Positions 48,831 through 62,777 of a stretch of DNA of 64,000 bases are shown piece by piece (the stretch's first letter is position 1; every line of letters starts with the position of its first letter). The position numbers and the translations under genes are program-made. The notes under the pieces were generated by a model. The model made no database searches. It was given only the letters and a program-made list of their open reading frames with translations, and had not been told where the DNA came from. Source of the DNA: Prostheceraeus crozeri (taxonomy: Eukaryota > Platyhelminthes > Polycladida > Euryleptidae); NCBI GenBank assembly GCA_907163375.1, contig CAJQUW010007440.1:310001-374000 (forward strand), given 5' to 3'.

Positions 48831-51800
48831 TTCTTATTTACATGAATGAAGGCTGTTGAAGCCACCATCCTGCAAAACAACTCAACAATGTGGTGCACTA
48901 ATGCAAGTGTCAAGATGACTGCTGTCCAGTCCGTTCCATTACCAACTGTCCGAAACATGTGCACTGCATGTCATTTCTATATTATTTTCCCACCGTCTTT
49001 CAGCAGCTGAGCTGTTGCAGTTGTGAGATAATGACGTCATGGGCAGTTAGAGAAGAGGAGCAGATCCGACATCGGGGGTCAAGAAGTGTAGTATCTAGAA
49101 TTTTCTCTTGGCTTAATCACGGACAGCCAGATATCCATGGTTTAATCAACACATGGACGTCTAGATCTCTATGATTTACTCATAATTATTTATTATAGCT
49201 GTCACAGTTATTTAGAAGTCCACGAATATACATAACTGAGCAATGAGGTGAGGATACTAAAAACGACATGAACAATGATCATGTGTAGATATTGTATTAT
49301 AAAACATCAAAATTCCGATTTGGATGGAAATTGAATCTCATATTGATTGAATTGAATAGAAGATTAATGCTATCCACAGTTAATGGCAGGATTTTTTGAC
49401 TTATCGCCCTGATCGTGTGTAAAGAACGCAGCAAGGTGTGGTATGAAAAACACAAGAGCTGACATTTACTTCGATTGTTAACAATATCATCGCATGAGGT
49501 TCAGGCTTTATGTCCTTTATTTGTGCATTTGCTTTCACTGCGTGCCTGCATGACCTTCAAAAATGAAATCTTGTACTTTAGAAAAAAATACTTTGTTCTA
49601 CAGATCGAATACTTCATTTCTTTTTTTAGATCTAAAACTGAATAAAAGATAACGAAAAAATCCTGAATTCTTGGTTGTTTGAAAATTAGCGCAATTGAGA
49701 CGTGAATGCGATTCATAGTTATAATTGTGAACAACCGTTACTGCTTCAGTGTTGCATAGTCTTATGTCATCCAACTGGTGAACCAACACTTCGCTGAGCC
49801 AGCAACAACTATCCCATAGGAATACAACGTCAGTTACGTGATAACGTTAACGACAAAATGAGAAACTCGACTGCGAGTCGAACATTTTAAACTAAACACG
49901 GCAGCGTAGACTAGAGGTCTGCGCTCGTGACACGAACACGACCGTGCTTCGCGTAGTGTTGAGCCATGTTATTCTTGTCTTGTTCGTACTGTTACAGTTC
50001 AAATCGTAATTAATTTTAATGTTGCGATAATTCAGTCTAAATTTTGTATGAATTGATAACTTAGTCTGCTTTTAGTTAAAGACGCACTAATCTACAATCG
50101 TTTTTATTCCACGACGATGAAGGATAGATAAATAACATTCATTTATCGCACTTGCACGGATAGATCGGCTAAGGATGCTATGGACCGAACGCGTGCCCAG
50201 CATCCGAACCTGGACAGTAATGCCTACAACACCCTACAACCATTCTTGCAACTACAAGCGAACGACCAACGCAAATTTTCAGCTGCAGGGTTTGCTATAA
50301 ACATGAGAAGGTCTATCTGAGTAAAGAGCAGCTTAATCAACAATTTCATATCAGATCGATTACAGTTCTACGACTTGCTGACAATTATGTCTTGACTCTT
50401 AATCCAATTCAGCTGAATTTGTAATTTCTTTAATCTGGTGAGCCTCCTCCAATGAACTATTATTTTTATTGATTTGCATATTCTATATGAATTATTCGGA
50501 AAATAAATTTTCGTGGACAAATTTAGTGCCGTGACAAAGCAGACAAAATTTCTACTTAGGCGCTAGTATAAGGCAGTAATAAAAAAAATTATAAGCCTAC
50601 TTTCATACGCACACATACTTTACCAATAGATTAAGTTTATTATGTGCGACTCTATTTCAATGGTATCTAAGTACTAATTTGTTCCACGAACACGCCTCTT
50701 ATTCAAAGATGTGATTTTAAATTTAGAGATGCAGTTATGAGGCAGGTGACATAACTGGAAAATGAATGCTCCTTCCTGCAATATCCTTAGAATCCTGTGT
50801 ATTCGTACCGGTAATTGAAAACTTTTAGCAACTCAGCGAGGAAGAGGCATCGAAGTTTTCAAGTGCACTGAATTATTAGGCTGGACAGGAAGGTTGGTAC
50901 AGTTTATCATAACGGATCCAACCGGACCAGTAACGATGTTTTTCACTTCAGAAGAAGGGCAGCTAATGCTGCCTCCGATATCAAACTTTGAAATTTTATC
51001 AGAGGTTGAAGGAAATTGAAATCTTACTTAGAAAAAACGTTCCTATAGAAAAATGTTTCACAACAAAATAGGATGCCCTAAATTCCTGAAAGCGTTCAAC
51101 ATACACATGTGTTAACACGAACCTTACCCTATATTAGCCGTCAGTGCGCTTTGTTTAACAAGTAGGCATGGTCGGCCTGATAATAATGTGTGAATAGATT
51201 GTGCATATCTGTATCATACAGTACGATAATTTGTGGGCGGGTGAATCTATCGTTCCTGGATGCGATTTAAAACTAAAAATGCTTAATTATTCTACTTACA
51301 TTGAGCAAGCAAAAACATAATTTATTAATTAATACAGGTGCACTGACTTACACGACAAGTCAGTAGTGTGCTTAATTTAATATTTAATGAATGCCAAGAT
51401 AATGCGATTCAAAATCAGATAAGTCTAGGATCGACTGATGAAGTGCAACTGAACGAGGAAGAGCAACAGCAGGTTGTGAGAAAAAGGATCCTGCTGTGAT
51501 ACCAGTAAACATAGCATGTGCATGTATGTCACATCCTTAGCAAGACTAGTTGCAAGCACTTCCAGCGAATAATAGAATCACAACTTGTTTAATACTGATG
51601 GCAGTCTTGACTGGTCGAATACTGGTTCTGTTTGATACTAGAGTGCACCGAATTCGTCAGGGATAGAGACAGCGGATAACTGTGTCCATACAATCCAAGC
51701 TATACTGTGTAAGCAATATCTACTCGAGTCTTTCACTATGTTTATGCGGTAAAACTCACACGGTTGCGTGAGAAAGCGGATGCTTCAGAAATACAAATTG

Positions 51801-54794
51801 TAGCCTGAGTAAACCACACAGCTGCTATCGAAATATCATCTCACAATATCGGCTGCACCATGTAGCTGCTATTCGGTTTCTATATTCGATTGAATAATGG
51901 CTATTTACATTAATCTATTTGAATCGATATCCCTGCCCTTCCTTCTCTCGCTATTAATTTAGCAAATCTTTAGCTGTATGAAAGAAAGAAAGGACGTAGA
52001 AGATAAGCTACATGTTCAGCGAATTTAGAAGAACTTAGATAATCTGAATGTAATTACGAGCTTTGAAGGCTAAACTGAATTAAACAGATCATTAATTCCC
52101 AACTCTCTGTGCAATCTGTCAACTTGTCAAGTCATTTCGAATGCCAAAAATTGAATTGCAGGTGCCAATCGATATTGAACTTAACTTTGAATAAAAACAG
52201 TACTCGCATTTCTGTGGATATATGTGCCCACAATGATGCATACGAGTGTATTTAAGTCAGTCAATGATCTAACTGATCATGTGTTCGAAAACCAGAAGCA
52301 ACAACGGCACCGCAATAGACATCCAAAACAAAGCATCGGGCGACAGATTTCTGACATTAGCACACATAACTCGTTGTCTCTGTAATAAAAATCAATAAAT
52401 CTTGTATGAAATATTTCAACGAGTAGTTTCAGGGAATGCCTGCAACATTTTCAAGCGTAGCACGTGAAAATCAGTATTACGGAATTGCATTCAGTAATAA
52501 ATTATCAAAATCAAAACGTTCAATTCCGATCTTAATGGCGAGTTAGCTGTTTGCTTTTGTTCCCAGCTCATGTACTGGGAACGCTTCATATCGATAAGAA
52601 TGGAAATGAAATTTATTAACACTGCCCACAAATGCAGCTTCAAATAGATCCTCGGTTAGCTATTGACCTGAATGCTGACTGATATGCTGCATGATAAACA
52701 ACAATCGATGGTGTTCTCGAAGGATTCTCCTACACGTTATGTTTAGATATTGCAATTGATTGAATTCTGCGTTAATGAGAACATGATTTTAACAAATTTC
52801 CTGAATGAATGCTGTAAAATGGCGAGAGAGATACCGTGAGAAATGTTCTCTTTATTGATGTTCATCGCATATTCACATCACTTTAATCGAACTCATGTGA
52901 ATGACCGATTAGAACTATGACTCGTTGATTCAATTTCTATCCTGCAAATTTGATCTGGAATAAGAGGAACAGTTGTCCCTGATGAATAGTATTGAAAACT
53001 ATACAGGAATTTTATTCTTTTGTAACATCTACCGGTAGAAGCTAAGAAATTCATTATGACTGCCTACATTCTGGGTGCAGCATCATGTAGTACAAGTCAC
53101 ATACGGTCTACAAAAAATTAATAAATAGCTGGCTCAAAATCATTGACCCACGTAGAAGTCATTCGTACTTGAGGGCTTACGTTGGATGCAAACTTCTCGT
53201 GATAAACTCAATCGAGGCTTATAATTAAAGATCATGAAAACTCAATGAATGTAGTTGGTAGCATGAAAAATGAGCAATTCCGTAAGCGCACTTTCATGGT
53301 TATGATGCATTTCTCCTGCTTAAGTCATGCAGCAACTACCGCCAGCGACTATCTGTGCCAAATCAAACCAAATATCAATAAGATTTCTTTCTGCTATATA
53401 TAACACTTCTTCATAGTACTTTAGAATGAGGAACTGTATGAAGCGTATGAAATATACTAATTTAGTGAATAGTATATTATGCTTTTCTAGATCAGATTCA
53501 CGGTTATGAAAAAATGAAACTATTGTAGGCTATTATACGGTGAATCAACGACATCATGTAGGATGTTAAACTGATGAGGAAAATCAAAACAACAAGCGAA
53601 CTTAATTCTTAATACAAAAATTGGAAGCAAAACCTTAAAATGTAATATTTCTAAAAATGACCTGAAAGACCTGAAGGATTTTTTTGTAAAGGACTTTTAT
53701 GCACCATTGATCGTAAACACAGTTGAGTGTACTTTGAGAGGAATTCCATGATAAATCTATGTCAAGCAAATCATCTGGTATGATAAAACGAGTTGATGAT
53801 AAGAACAGAAGGCAATGCAGAGGATAAAACCTTATCTCTAATATCAATAATCACTTCAATTTTAACTGTCCCACTAACGTCTCTAAAGAACACAGTAACC
53901 TCTCCAACGTAACCGTCACTATTGCAGTTTTTCCAATTTCTCATATTTCTGATTCCTTCCTCGTCCGCGAAGATGAATTTCGCATCGCCTTGTCACTTCA
54001 TATCAGGGTTACGGATGGCGGCGCCACTTTGTTGACAAATTGAAGCAAATATGTTTGTCTAACTCAACCTGTTCCGTCTCCTAAGTTCAGCAGTGGAGGT
54101 CAATGAAGAGAAAACAAGTAAGGATGTAGTGGACTTCTAGAGAAGTTTGTGGAACCATTAACCATGTATGAACTTCACGGAGGTGAACTTTAAGTTAAAA
54201 CAGTATCAAACGCCGTTATAACATGGAAGTGCAAAGGCGCTTTCTGGGTAATGAGCATAATTCACAGATTATCTAAAAATCGCAAAATCCTAAGGATAAG
54301 TTGTTCTAGATGAAATTAGAATCCATGCTGACTCGACCAAGGTGACTTTCAAATTTCTTTCTTACATACTGAAATGATGATCGCTTTGTCTCCTCGACAT
54401 TGTTTGCTCTCAACTGGTCAGTCGAATGGAAATGTTTGGATTTACTTTTTGGGCAATGAATGAGTTCTCTCACCGTTCATGGAGCAGGTTAGATAATGAA
54501 CACTTTATTGAATACTTCCTGTGAGTCATACATAATGATTCACCTAAAGCACTCAATTTTCTTGGGACACTGCTGTTATTTTAACTGTTAAGGATTAACT
54601 ACGATAAGAACAGATGTGAACAGTCGAATACAACAGCTAAATGCTTCCCTCAAAACGCAGGATAAACTTCAGTTAACACACTATGCTTGTTGATGCTCAT
54701 GACCACATCCTAAACATGAGTACTGTCAATATTCCTCCAGAAAACAATTAAAGTTGAATGATCGATAGAACGTTCCTAATATGGTTTGATAATC
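48831..54794. other. long unassigned stretch
   Basis: Nearly 6 kb without a recognisable gene, RNA gene or element end. Open frames are short and motif-free. It could be intergenic or a large intron. Confidence 0.45.
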
Positions 54795-54904
54795 TCCGAT
54801 CACTCACACTCACTCACTCCCGTTTCACGTCCGACAGGGTTAGACGATTGTCTCCAAATTGCGCGTCTCCATTTAACTCGATCGCTGGCGAGCGAAGGGT
54901 GAGG

Positions 54905-55508
54905 TTAAGGATCTTCATGTCGTCCGACGCTGTTACCAACCACGTTTTCCAGGGTCTGCCGATCGCTCTCTTTCCATCTACTTTCACTGTGGACGACCTT
55001 TGATCCAGCTCGAGTCACTTCCTCTCGACGCGACCGAGCAAGAAAGCCACGCAAAATACAGCTGATGTCCTCTAGGCCCAATTTCCCTCGAAGGTCTTCA
55101 CTCCTCCTTCGGTCACTAAGCCTGACTCCGCATATTCTTATCATGGTAATGTCGGTCCTCTCAAGATTTTCCTTGTGGCTGGTATACATCGCTCATGCTT
55201 CGCTCCGGTAGGTCATCGCACTTCTTGCACAAACTGAGTAAACTTTGTCTATCAGCTTCAACACGTGAGGATAAAAAGGATGAAAGCTCGTGGACCTTCT
55301 TCCACGCACAACGTACCCTCGATGTCACCGCCAAGTCGTTGCTTCCTGTAGCACTCAAAAGTGTCGCCGAGGCAGCAGAACGACTCAACTTCTCAAACTC
55401 ATGGTCATGCACAACGCATCCATCGACGACAGATAAATGAGGAGTCCTCTGATTTGAGCATGATCTGCACACGAATCCCTGGTTCATGGCAGGAAGACTA
55501 CCGCACAT
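54905..55508 (-). pseudogene. RTE copy 2, C-terminal domain
   Basis: Two overlapping frames (55508-55161 and 55189-54905) encode the region after the RT palm: the partial Cys finger, a region aligned with FCYLGDML, then RICGVRLSDRRRSEDLRGKL and the end of the family's C-terminus. A frameshift near 55170 separates them. Confidence 0.7.
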
Positions 55509-56587
55509 ACCACTGCATCTTTTTTGGAAATACTTACTGCACTAATTGCAAAGGATGAAGTTAACACCAACACCCAGACCAAAAACCCCGTAAAGACTGT
55601 TTGAAGAAGCAGTCGGGTGACTATTGGAGGTGGAGCAGCGTTTGATCATCACCTTTTGTCTTCGATGTGTTTATCTTCGAACCCTTGGAGGCCAAACAAT
55701 CCATCCATTGCTCTAACTTCCTGATGAGTTCCACCTTTGATGTTGTTAGAAGCACTATGTCATCTGAGCGCATAAGATCCCAGGGGAGACCCAGTGGTCG
55801 GATTTCGAAATTTCGACAATTTCGCGTATCGGCTCTGATTTCGCGTATTAGCGCTGATTTCGCGTATTGTTGGCGATTTCGTTTACTTTTGTTTTATGTA
55901 CCCTACGAGCAAGTATATATTTATGTGGTAACACAAGTTTACGTACTATAAGTTTACAGGAACAAGTCCACTTACAGCGAACAAAAATAGATGATAGAGA
56001 GAATTTCGTCTTCTATCAGATAACATACATCTTATGGAGGACGCAGATAGGCATTTCAGTGATTTTCATGCTTTGTCAATACATCACACACAGAACAATT
56101 TTATATAAATTTTGTAATCTCACTTAGCTAATTTGTATGTGCAGTCTTTTTTATCGTGTAAACAACTTCATGGGTTTAGTCTCATGGCGATTACTTTTGA
56201 ATAATAATAACATGTATAAATGGACAGTGACAGTGAAATACAGGATTTGATATGTAGTTGCGAATCTGTAAAATTACTGATTGCGTTTCAACTGGAGATT
56301 TTATTAGCTTAATTTGTATTCGCAATATTCACGTGTCATTTGTTTGGAGTGTTCTGTTCATTCTTATGGAAAGGAAATTTTTCAGGAAAATAGAAACACC
56401 CAACTTTACTTGATAAAATAAAATAGCATACAAAACCATATAATAAGAACATATAAGATTTTGTAGAATATAGAACATGTTTTTCCCACCATACTTGATT
56501 GTGATCATGGATCTTCCATAATTAGTATTTTATTGTTTACATGCACGATCTAGGTAAGAAACGATTTCAACTTATGCGCCATCTACT

Positions 56588-57487
56588 TTATAACTTTATA
56601 CAAATAGTAACACACACAGAAGTTTGCTTTATACGCCTATGTAACTCATAATGGCAAGCAATCCATTGAATTACACAGATTAGTCTTTTTTTGTCGAAGC
56701 GCGAATATTTGTTACTCGGCATAGAAGAATCTGAGAATTGGTGTACATGTCTTTTTAGAATCACATCGAGTGCTCTACTGCACGCGGCTTCTTTTTTCAT
56801 TTCTAATGCATTCTTTTCTTGTCGAAGATCCATCAGGTCTTTCTCGGCTTTTCTGGCCTGCTGCAGTGCATTCTCTGCAAGAGATGTTAGTCGCCGTTGC
56901 TCATCTTCCTTTTTCTTAAGAGAAGTTGCGATGTCTTCCATCTCAGTCGCGTGCTTTCGAATACTTTCGTTTCTGTTCATTTCCTCGTTCAATTCTTTTC
57001 GTAGACGTTTTTCTAATTTCTGTTTTTCTTTTTCTTCCAGTTCTTTTCGTTGCTCCTGCTTCCATGCTTCATATTTCGAGTGCGATGCCGTGTATGAATC
57101 TCTGAGTTGACAATCTATTTTCAATGTAGAGCTGTCCAATTTTTTGCCGTTGAGAACAGACTTACTGACGGACAACGCCTTTATGGTTCCAGAACCCAGC
57201 GATCGACGTTTCTTAGTTATTACATCGGATAGACCCGAAAAAATACGTTCGACCTCCGCGTTTCCATGTGGTAAAATAAAAATCGCTTTGGCGACTTTTA
57301 CGAGGGTTGGTGTCTTTCCCACCTTGTCGACTTTCGACCAAAATTCTCCTACATCGTTTTCATAGGCGTTTTTTACCAGACTTTGATGAAGCCTAATCTC
57401 GACTTGCAATGGCGATTGGTCGCTATCTTCTAAAATGTTAGGGATGGCTTTGACGAATTTTAAAAACCCATTTCTCATAATGGTCAC
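56588..57487 (-). pseudogene. hAT transposase C-terminus with coiled-coil tail
   Basis: Starts with the continuation of the previous fragment. It contains the dimerisation block VAKAIFILPHGNAEVERIFS with the catalytic Glu in VER, then TKKRRSLGSGTIKALSVSKS. A coiled coil of about 130 residues, rich in Glu/Lys/Arg, follows (KQEQRKELEEKEKQKLEKRL onwards). The long coiled-coil tail is unusual for hAT in general but known in the HGN(A/D)VER subgroup. Confidence 0.78.
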
Positions 57488-57716
57488 TCTGTTGGTACAG
57501 AGGACTTAAAAATCGTGAAGCACTCAGTATCTCGTTCCCGAAAGGCAAATAGTCGCTCAATCTTTTTGTAATTTCCATGAAAAAGGCTTTCATGATCTTG
57601 AAAGCGATTGCCTGGTTGGACGGGACTTCGGCGTCCTGTACCCTCGAAGTCGATGTTACAACTGCAGCAATTTGCTCGCTTGTCGTGTAGGTATCTAGAG
57701 AAAGGAGTGATATCAA
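57438..57716 (-). pseudogene. hAT transposase fragment (upstream part)
   Basis: Encodes FKIMKAFFMEITKRLSDYLP and ASRFLSPLYQQSDHYEKW, the segment that precedes the dimerisation domain in HGN-type hAT transposases. It passes to the next frame near 57460, a frameshift. The N-terminal catalytic part is absent. Confidence 0.65.
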
Positions 57717-58343
57717 GAATTGTAATGGTTGTCGAATATCAGGTGATCAAAATGTGAAGATAGATTATTGAAAGGTAATTCATATTTTCTGTTTATGGCA
57801 ATTAATATTCAAGATCAATTGAGATATGCGATTTCTATTAATTTATCTAGATCGACATATACGAGTATATTCATCAAGCTGATTCGATCAGTTCGTCAAA
57901 ATAATGTATTAACATTCAAAAAGTTAAAAATTTTAGGTATCATCTTGAATGATTTGCAAGTTAGACCTCCAATATTATTTTAATTTCAAAATTTCTAAAA
58001 CATCGCCTATGAAACGGTAGGCAAAGTTCCTCCGATACTGAGGGTTTATTCAATAATAATGGGATTATCTTGTCTTTATTGTATAAGTCTACCATTAATT
58101 TCTAAAATACACAAGTATCAGTTTCAGAGTTCATCCGATTGATACATTCATCTGTATTGGTCTACATTAAGCATATACGCTTTGCTTCATTCTTTCCGAA
58201 TATTTGAATAAGGCTTTTAACGTCTTAACTCCTAAACTTTCACTGTAAGTCCAATAACCACTCGAGATTATTCTTTAAACGTATCGAATGTATGATATTC
58301 TTTTGAAAACTATAGAATAGAAGAGAATAGAATACACTGACCT

Positions 58344-60151
58344 TTATTTCTCGTACAAAAGCGGTATGAATACGAGGATACTGCATTTGATCACAGCTTC
58401 CGTTAGGAAAAAACAATACTTAACAAAGGATTTGTTGAAGAGGGCAGATTTTATCGGTAAGGGTAACAATAATCGCGTACCGAGTTGCGGACAGTAAAAA
58501 ATTGTGACAATGGATGACAATCCTTGATTCATACAAGACTTGTCCAACAGTTCTTCAAGAGGGGTCGGATTTCTCACATTGGCCCAACGACAATCCTGAA
58601 GTCTTTGATGCTCATGTCGCATATCACTGGCCAACATTGCGCCATATGACAAAAAAACCAGTCCAAAAATAGCTTGCAAGATAACATCACTGCTGTTGCC
58701 TTTACATTTCAACTTTTTTACGTGAGATAAAGTAAGACAGCATTTCCGATACAGATGGGAAAATTGCCTATCCCAACGGAAGTCGCTTGAAAAATACACA
58801 CCAAGTATTTTCAAATAATTTAACTCCTCAACAGGAAAATTGTCAATGAAAATTTTAGGTTTTGGTGATTGATATCAATTTCTAGAGAAAAATAACACTT
58901 TACTCTTGTTGATATTTAACACACAGCTTTTTTCTGTAGATCCAATTCGAAAAACGGTCCACAACAGATTGAAATTTACAAGGGAGAAAATCCTGGAACA
59001 TATGGATGAGACTTACATCGTCAGAGTATATAACAACTTTTGTGTCTTCCAGTTCCGGAAGATCGTCCATAAATAAGATAAATATTAAGGGTCCTAAGAC
59101 TGACCCGTGAGGAACTCCGCTGAGAACACCTTTCCAGGGAGTCACTATGCTGTTGGTGCAAACTCTTTGCTGACGATTCAAAAGGAAGCTCTTAACGAGG
59201 CGGATGGCATGCGGCGAACACTCAAATCTATCTGCTAGGGTTTCCAGAAGCAGATTGTGGCTGACTGTGTCAAAGGCTTTACGTAGATCCACTGCTAATA
59301 GAGCTAACGAGTTTCGAGGGCTTTCCATAAAGTGCTGTAAAGAGGAGAGTCTTATAGACAGGAGCGCATTGGTGCAGCCTCCGAAACTATTGCGAACAAA
59401 TCCAAATTGTCTTCGATCGATTCCTGTCTTTAGGGAATCTTATCTTTAGGGATTCTTTATCTCTAACTAGACGTTCTAAAACCTTGCCTAGGAAAGGGAG
59501 CAGAGATATAGGCCGAAAGTCAGACGTACCTTTTTTCGGAAGAGGGAGAATGTTCGCCTGCTTCCAAGGGAGTGGGAATATAGCAGACAGTAAACAACGG
59601 TTGTAGATAAGGTGGAGAGGGTAGGTCAAAAAGTCGGCAAAGCTCCTGAAAAGGTAACCAGGCAGCCCATCTGGGCCTGAAGAGTTGGCCTTACATTTCT
59701 TGATAATCGAAACAACCTCTGTTTCGGTGACGAACTCATTGATTGGTGGATCAGAGGAAGCACGCTTATCAGTAAAACAGTGAATATCAGGCGTAGAGAA
59801 CGAACTCTGAAATTGATCATTGAGGTCATGAACCTTACGGGAATCAAGACTGGTAACAGAAGCAAACTTATTGATTTGTGTATTGATAATTTTCAATTTG
59901 TCGGAGGTAGATCTTGAATTCAAACGAGAATAGTACCTACTTTTAGCTCTCAAGATTTCTACAAGGAATTTCTCACAAAGACAGACAAATTTCGGTCGAT
60001 TTCCTCGAGTAAGAGCCCGATCTCTGGCATCGGACACAGTTTTCAATGCTGGGTTAGGGTAGCCACGGAGGGTCAGAGCTGCGCATCCTGACTTTTTTCT
60101 CTGGAAAATGAGTTGTCTACAAAAATAGAAGTAAGTTCTGAAAACATTCAA
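58344..60151 (-). pseudogene. CR1 reverse transcriptase
   Basis: Three frames. 60151-59387: NSSGPDGLPGYLFRSF, WKQANILPLPKKG and FRPISLLPFLGKVLERLV. 59328-58900: LLAVDLRKAFDTVSHNLL (catalytic Asp), GVPHGSVLGPLIFILFMDDL and the catalytic YSDDVSL (Ser for the usual Ala). 58814-58344: KILGVYFSSDFRWDRQF and the C-terminal region. Frameshifts lie near 59350-59390 and near 58860. Confidence 0.82.
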
Positions 60152-60200
60152 CTAACTCGTCTAAGTCATCAAAACTACTTAACATGGCATCCCAGTCGGT

Positions 60201-60904
60201 TTAGAGTAACGATTCACAGCAACGTGCAAACGAATATGAAGAGGCAGAGCGAAGTTTTATTACCTTAGTAACAATCGGTCTGAGTAAAGCAGATTTCACA
60301 AAAATGCCCTTGTGGTCTGACCTGCCTAGGGGGGCAATAGAAAAAGGAGACTCAAATTCATCAGAGTGGTTAGAGGCGACAATATCTAGAGTATTGGAAC
60401 CTCTAATAGGAATGGCTACTATTTGATTCAAATCGTTGTACAACAAAAAGTCAGACATGTAGTGGCGGAGATCATTTACATCGCCTACAAGGACACAGTG
60501 GTTACCAAGGTTATCATCAAAGATAGTCTGAAGATGATCAAGTGCGGACGCGTGTGCGGCTGTCTGGCCCCAGTATGGATGATGAACGAGAGAGAGAGAG
60601 TTACGTCAAAATCAGGCAGATGGCAAGATAAAACATTAGATTTGATGTTAGGAACAGGATTGCTAATGACTGACACTATCAAGTTAGACTTACAATAAAG
60701 GGCAACCCCACCTCCATTAGTATCCCGATCCTGTCGAATGATGACATAGCCTGGTAGAGAAACGGCTCCGTCATCTGTTGCTGAGTCAAGCCACGTCTCA
60801 GTTATGCAGATCAAATCAGTATCATATTTGGTGTCTCTGATTCGAAGGTCATCCACCTTATAGAATAGAGAGCGGGCGTTAAACAAGAGAATTGACGGCG
60901 CCAT
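60201..60904 (-). pseudogene. CR1 endonuclease
   Basis: In one frame (60904-60485): LLFNARSLFYKVDDL, ICITETWLD (catalytic Glu) and GGGVALYCKSNL. In another (60458-60201): NDLNQIVAIPIRGSNTLDIV and the terminal GRSDHKGIFV (Asp-His). A frameshift near 60480 separates them. The stretch between GARQPHTRP and NDLNQ, which should carry the GDFN motif, is degraded. Confidence 0.78.
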
Positions 60905-61255
60905 GTAAATAAACTCTATCGAAGATTGATATTATGAATGAGAATTAGAATATCAATATCAAGTTATCTAGTGACAAGAGCATTAGCTCGCGGTATATAT
61001 TATAATATATCTAAGTGCATAATTTCGTTCGCGTATAAATCCTCAATTTCGTGTATTCGCGTATTTCCAGTCAAATTCGCGTAATACGCGAAATTCGCGT
61101 CAGAATCCGACCACTGGGGAGACCTTCGCGAATGGGTTTCGTTAGTTGATCCATCACAATATTGAATAGGAGAAGTCTGGGCACCTTATCTCCGACATGG
61201 TTGAAAATGCACCTTCGAAGTAATAACTCTCAGGTTATTTCCAACGGATCATAGA

Positions 61256-62765
61256 TTTCTAACAACAATGTTTCGAACATAACACGAAAGATAAAAGTTG
61301 CATTGACATTTCCGAGACTATTGCCTGTAGATGTACAGTGCATGTTGCAAGATTGGAAGTTTGTGATTCGCGGAACAATTCCGCATGTTCCAAAAAAAGT
61401 GTTGTCTCAATTGCCAAATAGATATCTTGGCCCCATAAAAACTGATCAAAGATATCCACGATTGTTAATACATAAGTTGACTAAAAACAGTCGATGACTC
61501 GATAGTTCTCGTAGATCTGTCTGCCGAGAAAAATCCTGACCGAGGTCTCACGAGTTCATCTTCATTTACGTGTCTGTGGTGAAGGCAGTGTTGTCAGAGC
61601 AACAGATGGGAATGTCTTGTCTTCAGAATCGTTGTTTTCTCATTCCTAGGGAAGTGCACAAGAAGTGCCGGGACATTATAATTCCTACATTTCATGTTCT
61701 TACCAACATCGTCAATGGCTACAACATCAGACATATTCGTTTCATGTTCTATTGCGCAATCAACTAGTAACAGTAATATTGAGTAAACGACGATTGGCAG
61801 ACGAAACGTTATCCCTAAAAGTGAGGGTTGTACACATTTCATACGCGTATATTTCTCTTCATGCTCGCATTTCATCCTACATCACAGTTCGATCCAATTG
61901 ACATTACCTACATCCCACTAGCTCTTGCTGGAGAGGATATCGGGTGGAGTTGGGGTTAGAATACAGCTACCAGAAAATGAGTCGACTAGATAAGAGAGAT
62001 ATCGTTTGATAATGTGTTATGGGATGAAAATGACAAATTCCACATTTACATGCATTTGTTAGACAAGCGACTACTCGTACAGACACCGGTTGATCGCAAT
62101 TCATCCGCATTACGACTCAAATTGCATGAATAGTGAAGATGTTTGATTAACGGATGTGGTTAACTACTACTTTTTCCATGCTACTTGAACTTGTACACAT
62201 ACTTATTGAAGTAATGAGAGATCAGATTTGACTTCCTCGCAACTATGTGTAATCTTATTTTGGTTTCCAACTGCTGAACCGACTCTATTTTGTATTGAAT
62301 GGATCGTGGAAGACGATACTCGCTTTTGATTGTATATGTAGCTGCTCCCGAAACTTTAGATTAATGATTGTGAGGCAAACTTATGCTTCATATTATCACT
62401 CTTACCCACCGACTTACCTCATTACTGCAATTGTGATTCTGAGCCATGTCGATGAAATGTAGAATTCCCAAAGAGGCAGAAATTCTCATCCATTTATCCA
62501 TTTGTTATAACCAACTTGAAAATAGCTTAACAAAATTGAATTAAATCAAGTCAAATTTCTTCTGCATCAAATAATGCGAACAAATATCGAACGACAATAG
62601 GATTTCGTCAATTGAGGTTCATGACAGCCAAAATCTGAGATCTAATGGATCTGAGATCCAGGCTGGCAAGATCATCAAATTTTGAGGTCCATATGCCCAA
62701 CGCATGCAGTAACATTACTGATGCAGGAATTGTATTACTATATACCTGATTTTATGGAATATACT
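61256..62765. other. unassigned sequence
   Basis: No gene or element recognised beyond the RTE truncation point. Short overlapping frames near 61594-61901 show no motif. Confidence 0.4.
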
Positions 62766-62777
62766 GTAAGCTTGTTT

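Larger units (their letters stand above)
58314..60910 (-). mobile_element. CR1-type LINE, frameshifted, nested in the hAT
   Basis: Minus-strand LINE with endonuclease and RT. The 3' end (left) closes in GTATTCTATTCTCTTCTATTC, the short repeat tail typical of CR1/L2 elements. It is truncated 5' at the start of the endonuclease. Several frameshifts make it dead. It differs in sequence from the LINE that holds the Polinton. Confidence 0.82.
55792..61116 (-). mobile_element. hAT transposon nested in RTE
   Basis: Terminal inverted repeats CAGTGGTCGGATT (55792) and AATCCGACCACTG (to 61116), with perfect 8-bp duplications GGGAGACC (55784-55791 and 61117-61124). Both ends have clusters of subterminal TTTCGCGTATT motifs, the usual transposase sites. 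Only the C-terminal part of a transposase remains (56588-57716). The rest is replaced by, or lost around, a CR1-type LINE, so it is not autonomous now. Confidence 0.9.
54795..61255 (-). mobile_element. RTE-type LINE, second copy, 5'-truncated, split by a hAT
   Basis: Same family as 45350-48830, opposite strand. From the right (61255) the frame reads PRLLLFNIVMDQLTKPIREG. After the hAT (55792-61116) it continues with RSDDIVLL (YADD position), a decayed Cys finger (CSGMCG...CRSCSNQ, about 55400-55530), SEAWAMYTSH-like codons, ERTDITMIRICGVRLSDRR and the C-terminal domain. The tail is an inverted GAGTGAGTGAGTG near 54800-54820. Truncated at 61255 and frameshifted. Confidence 0.8.

Noticed and set aside
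49880-49970. A second tRNA-like stem region (GTAGACTAGAGGTCTGCG)
   Set aside because: No B box, no cloverleaf and no acceptor pairing.
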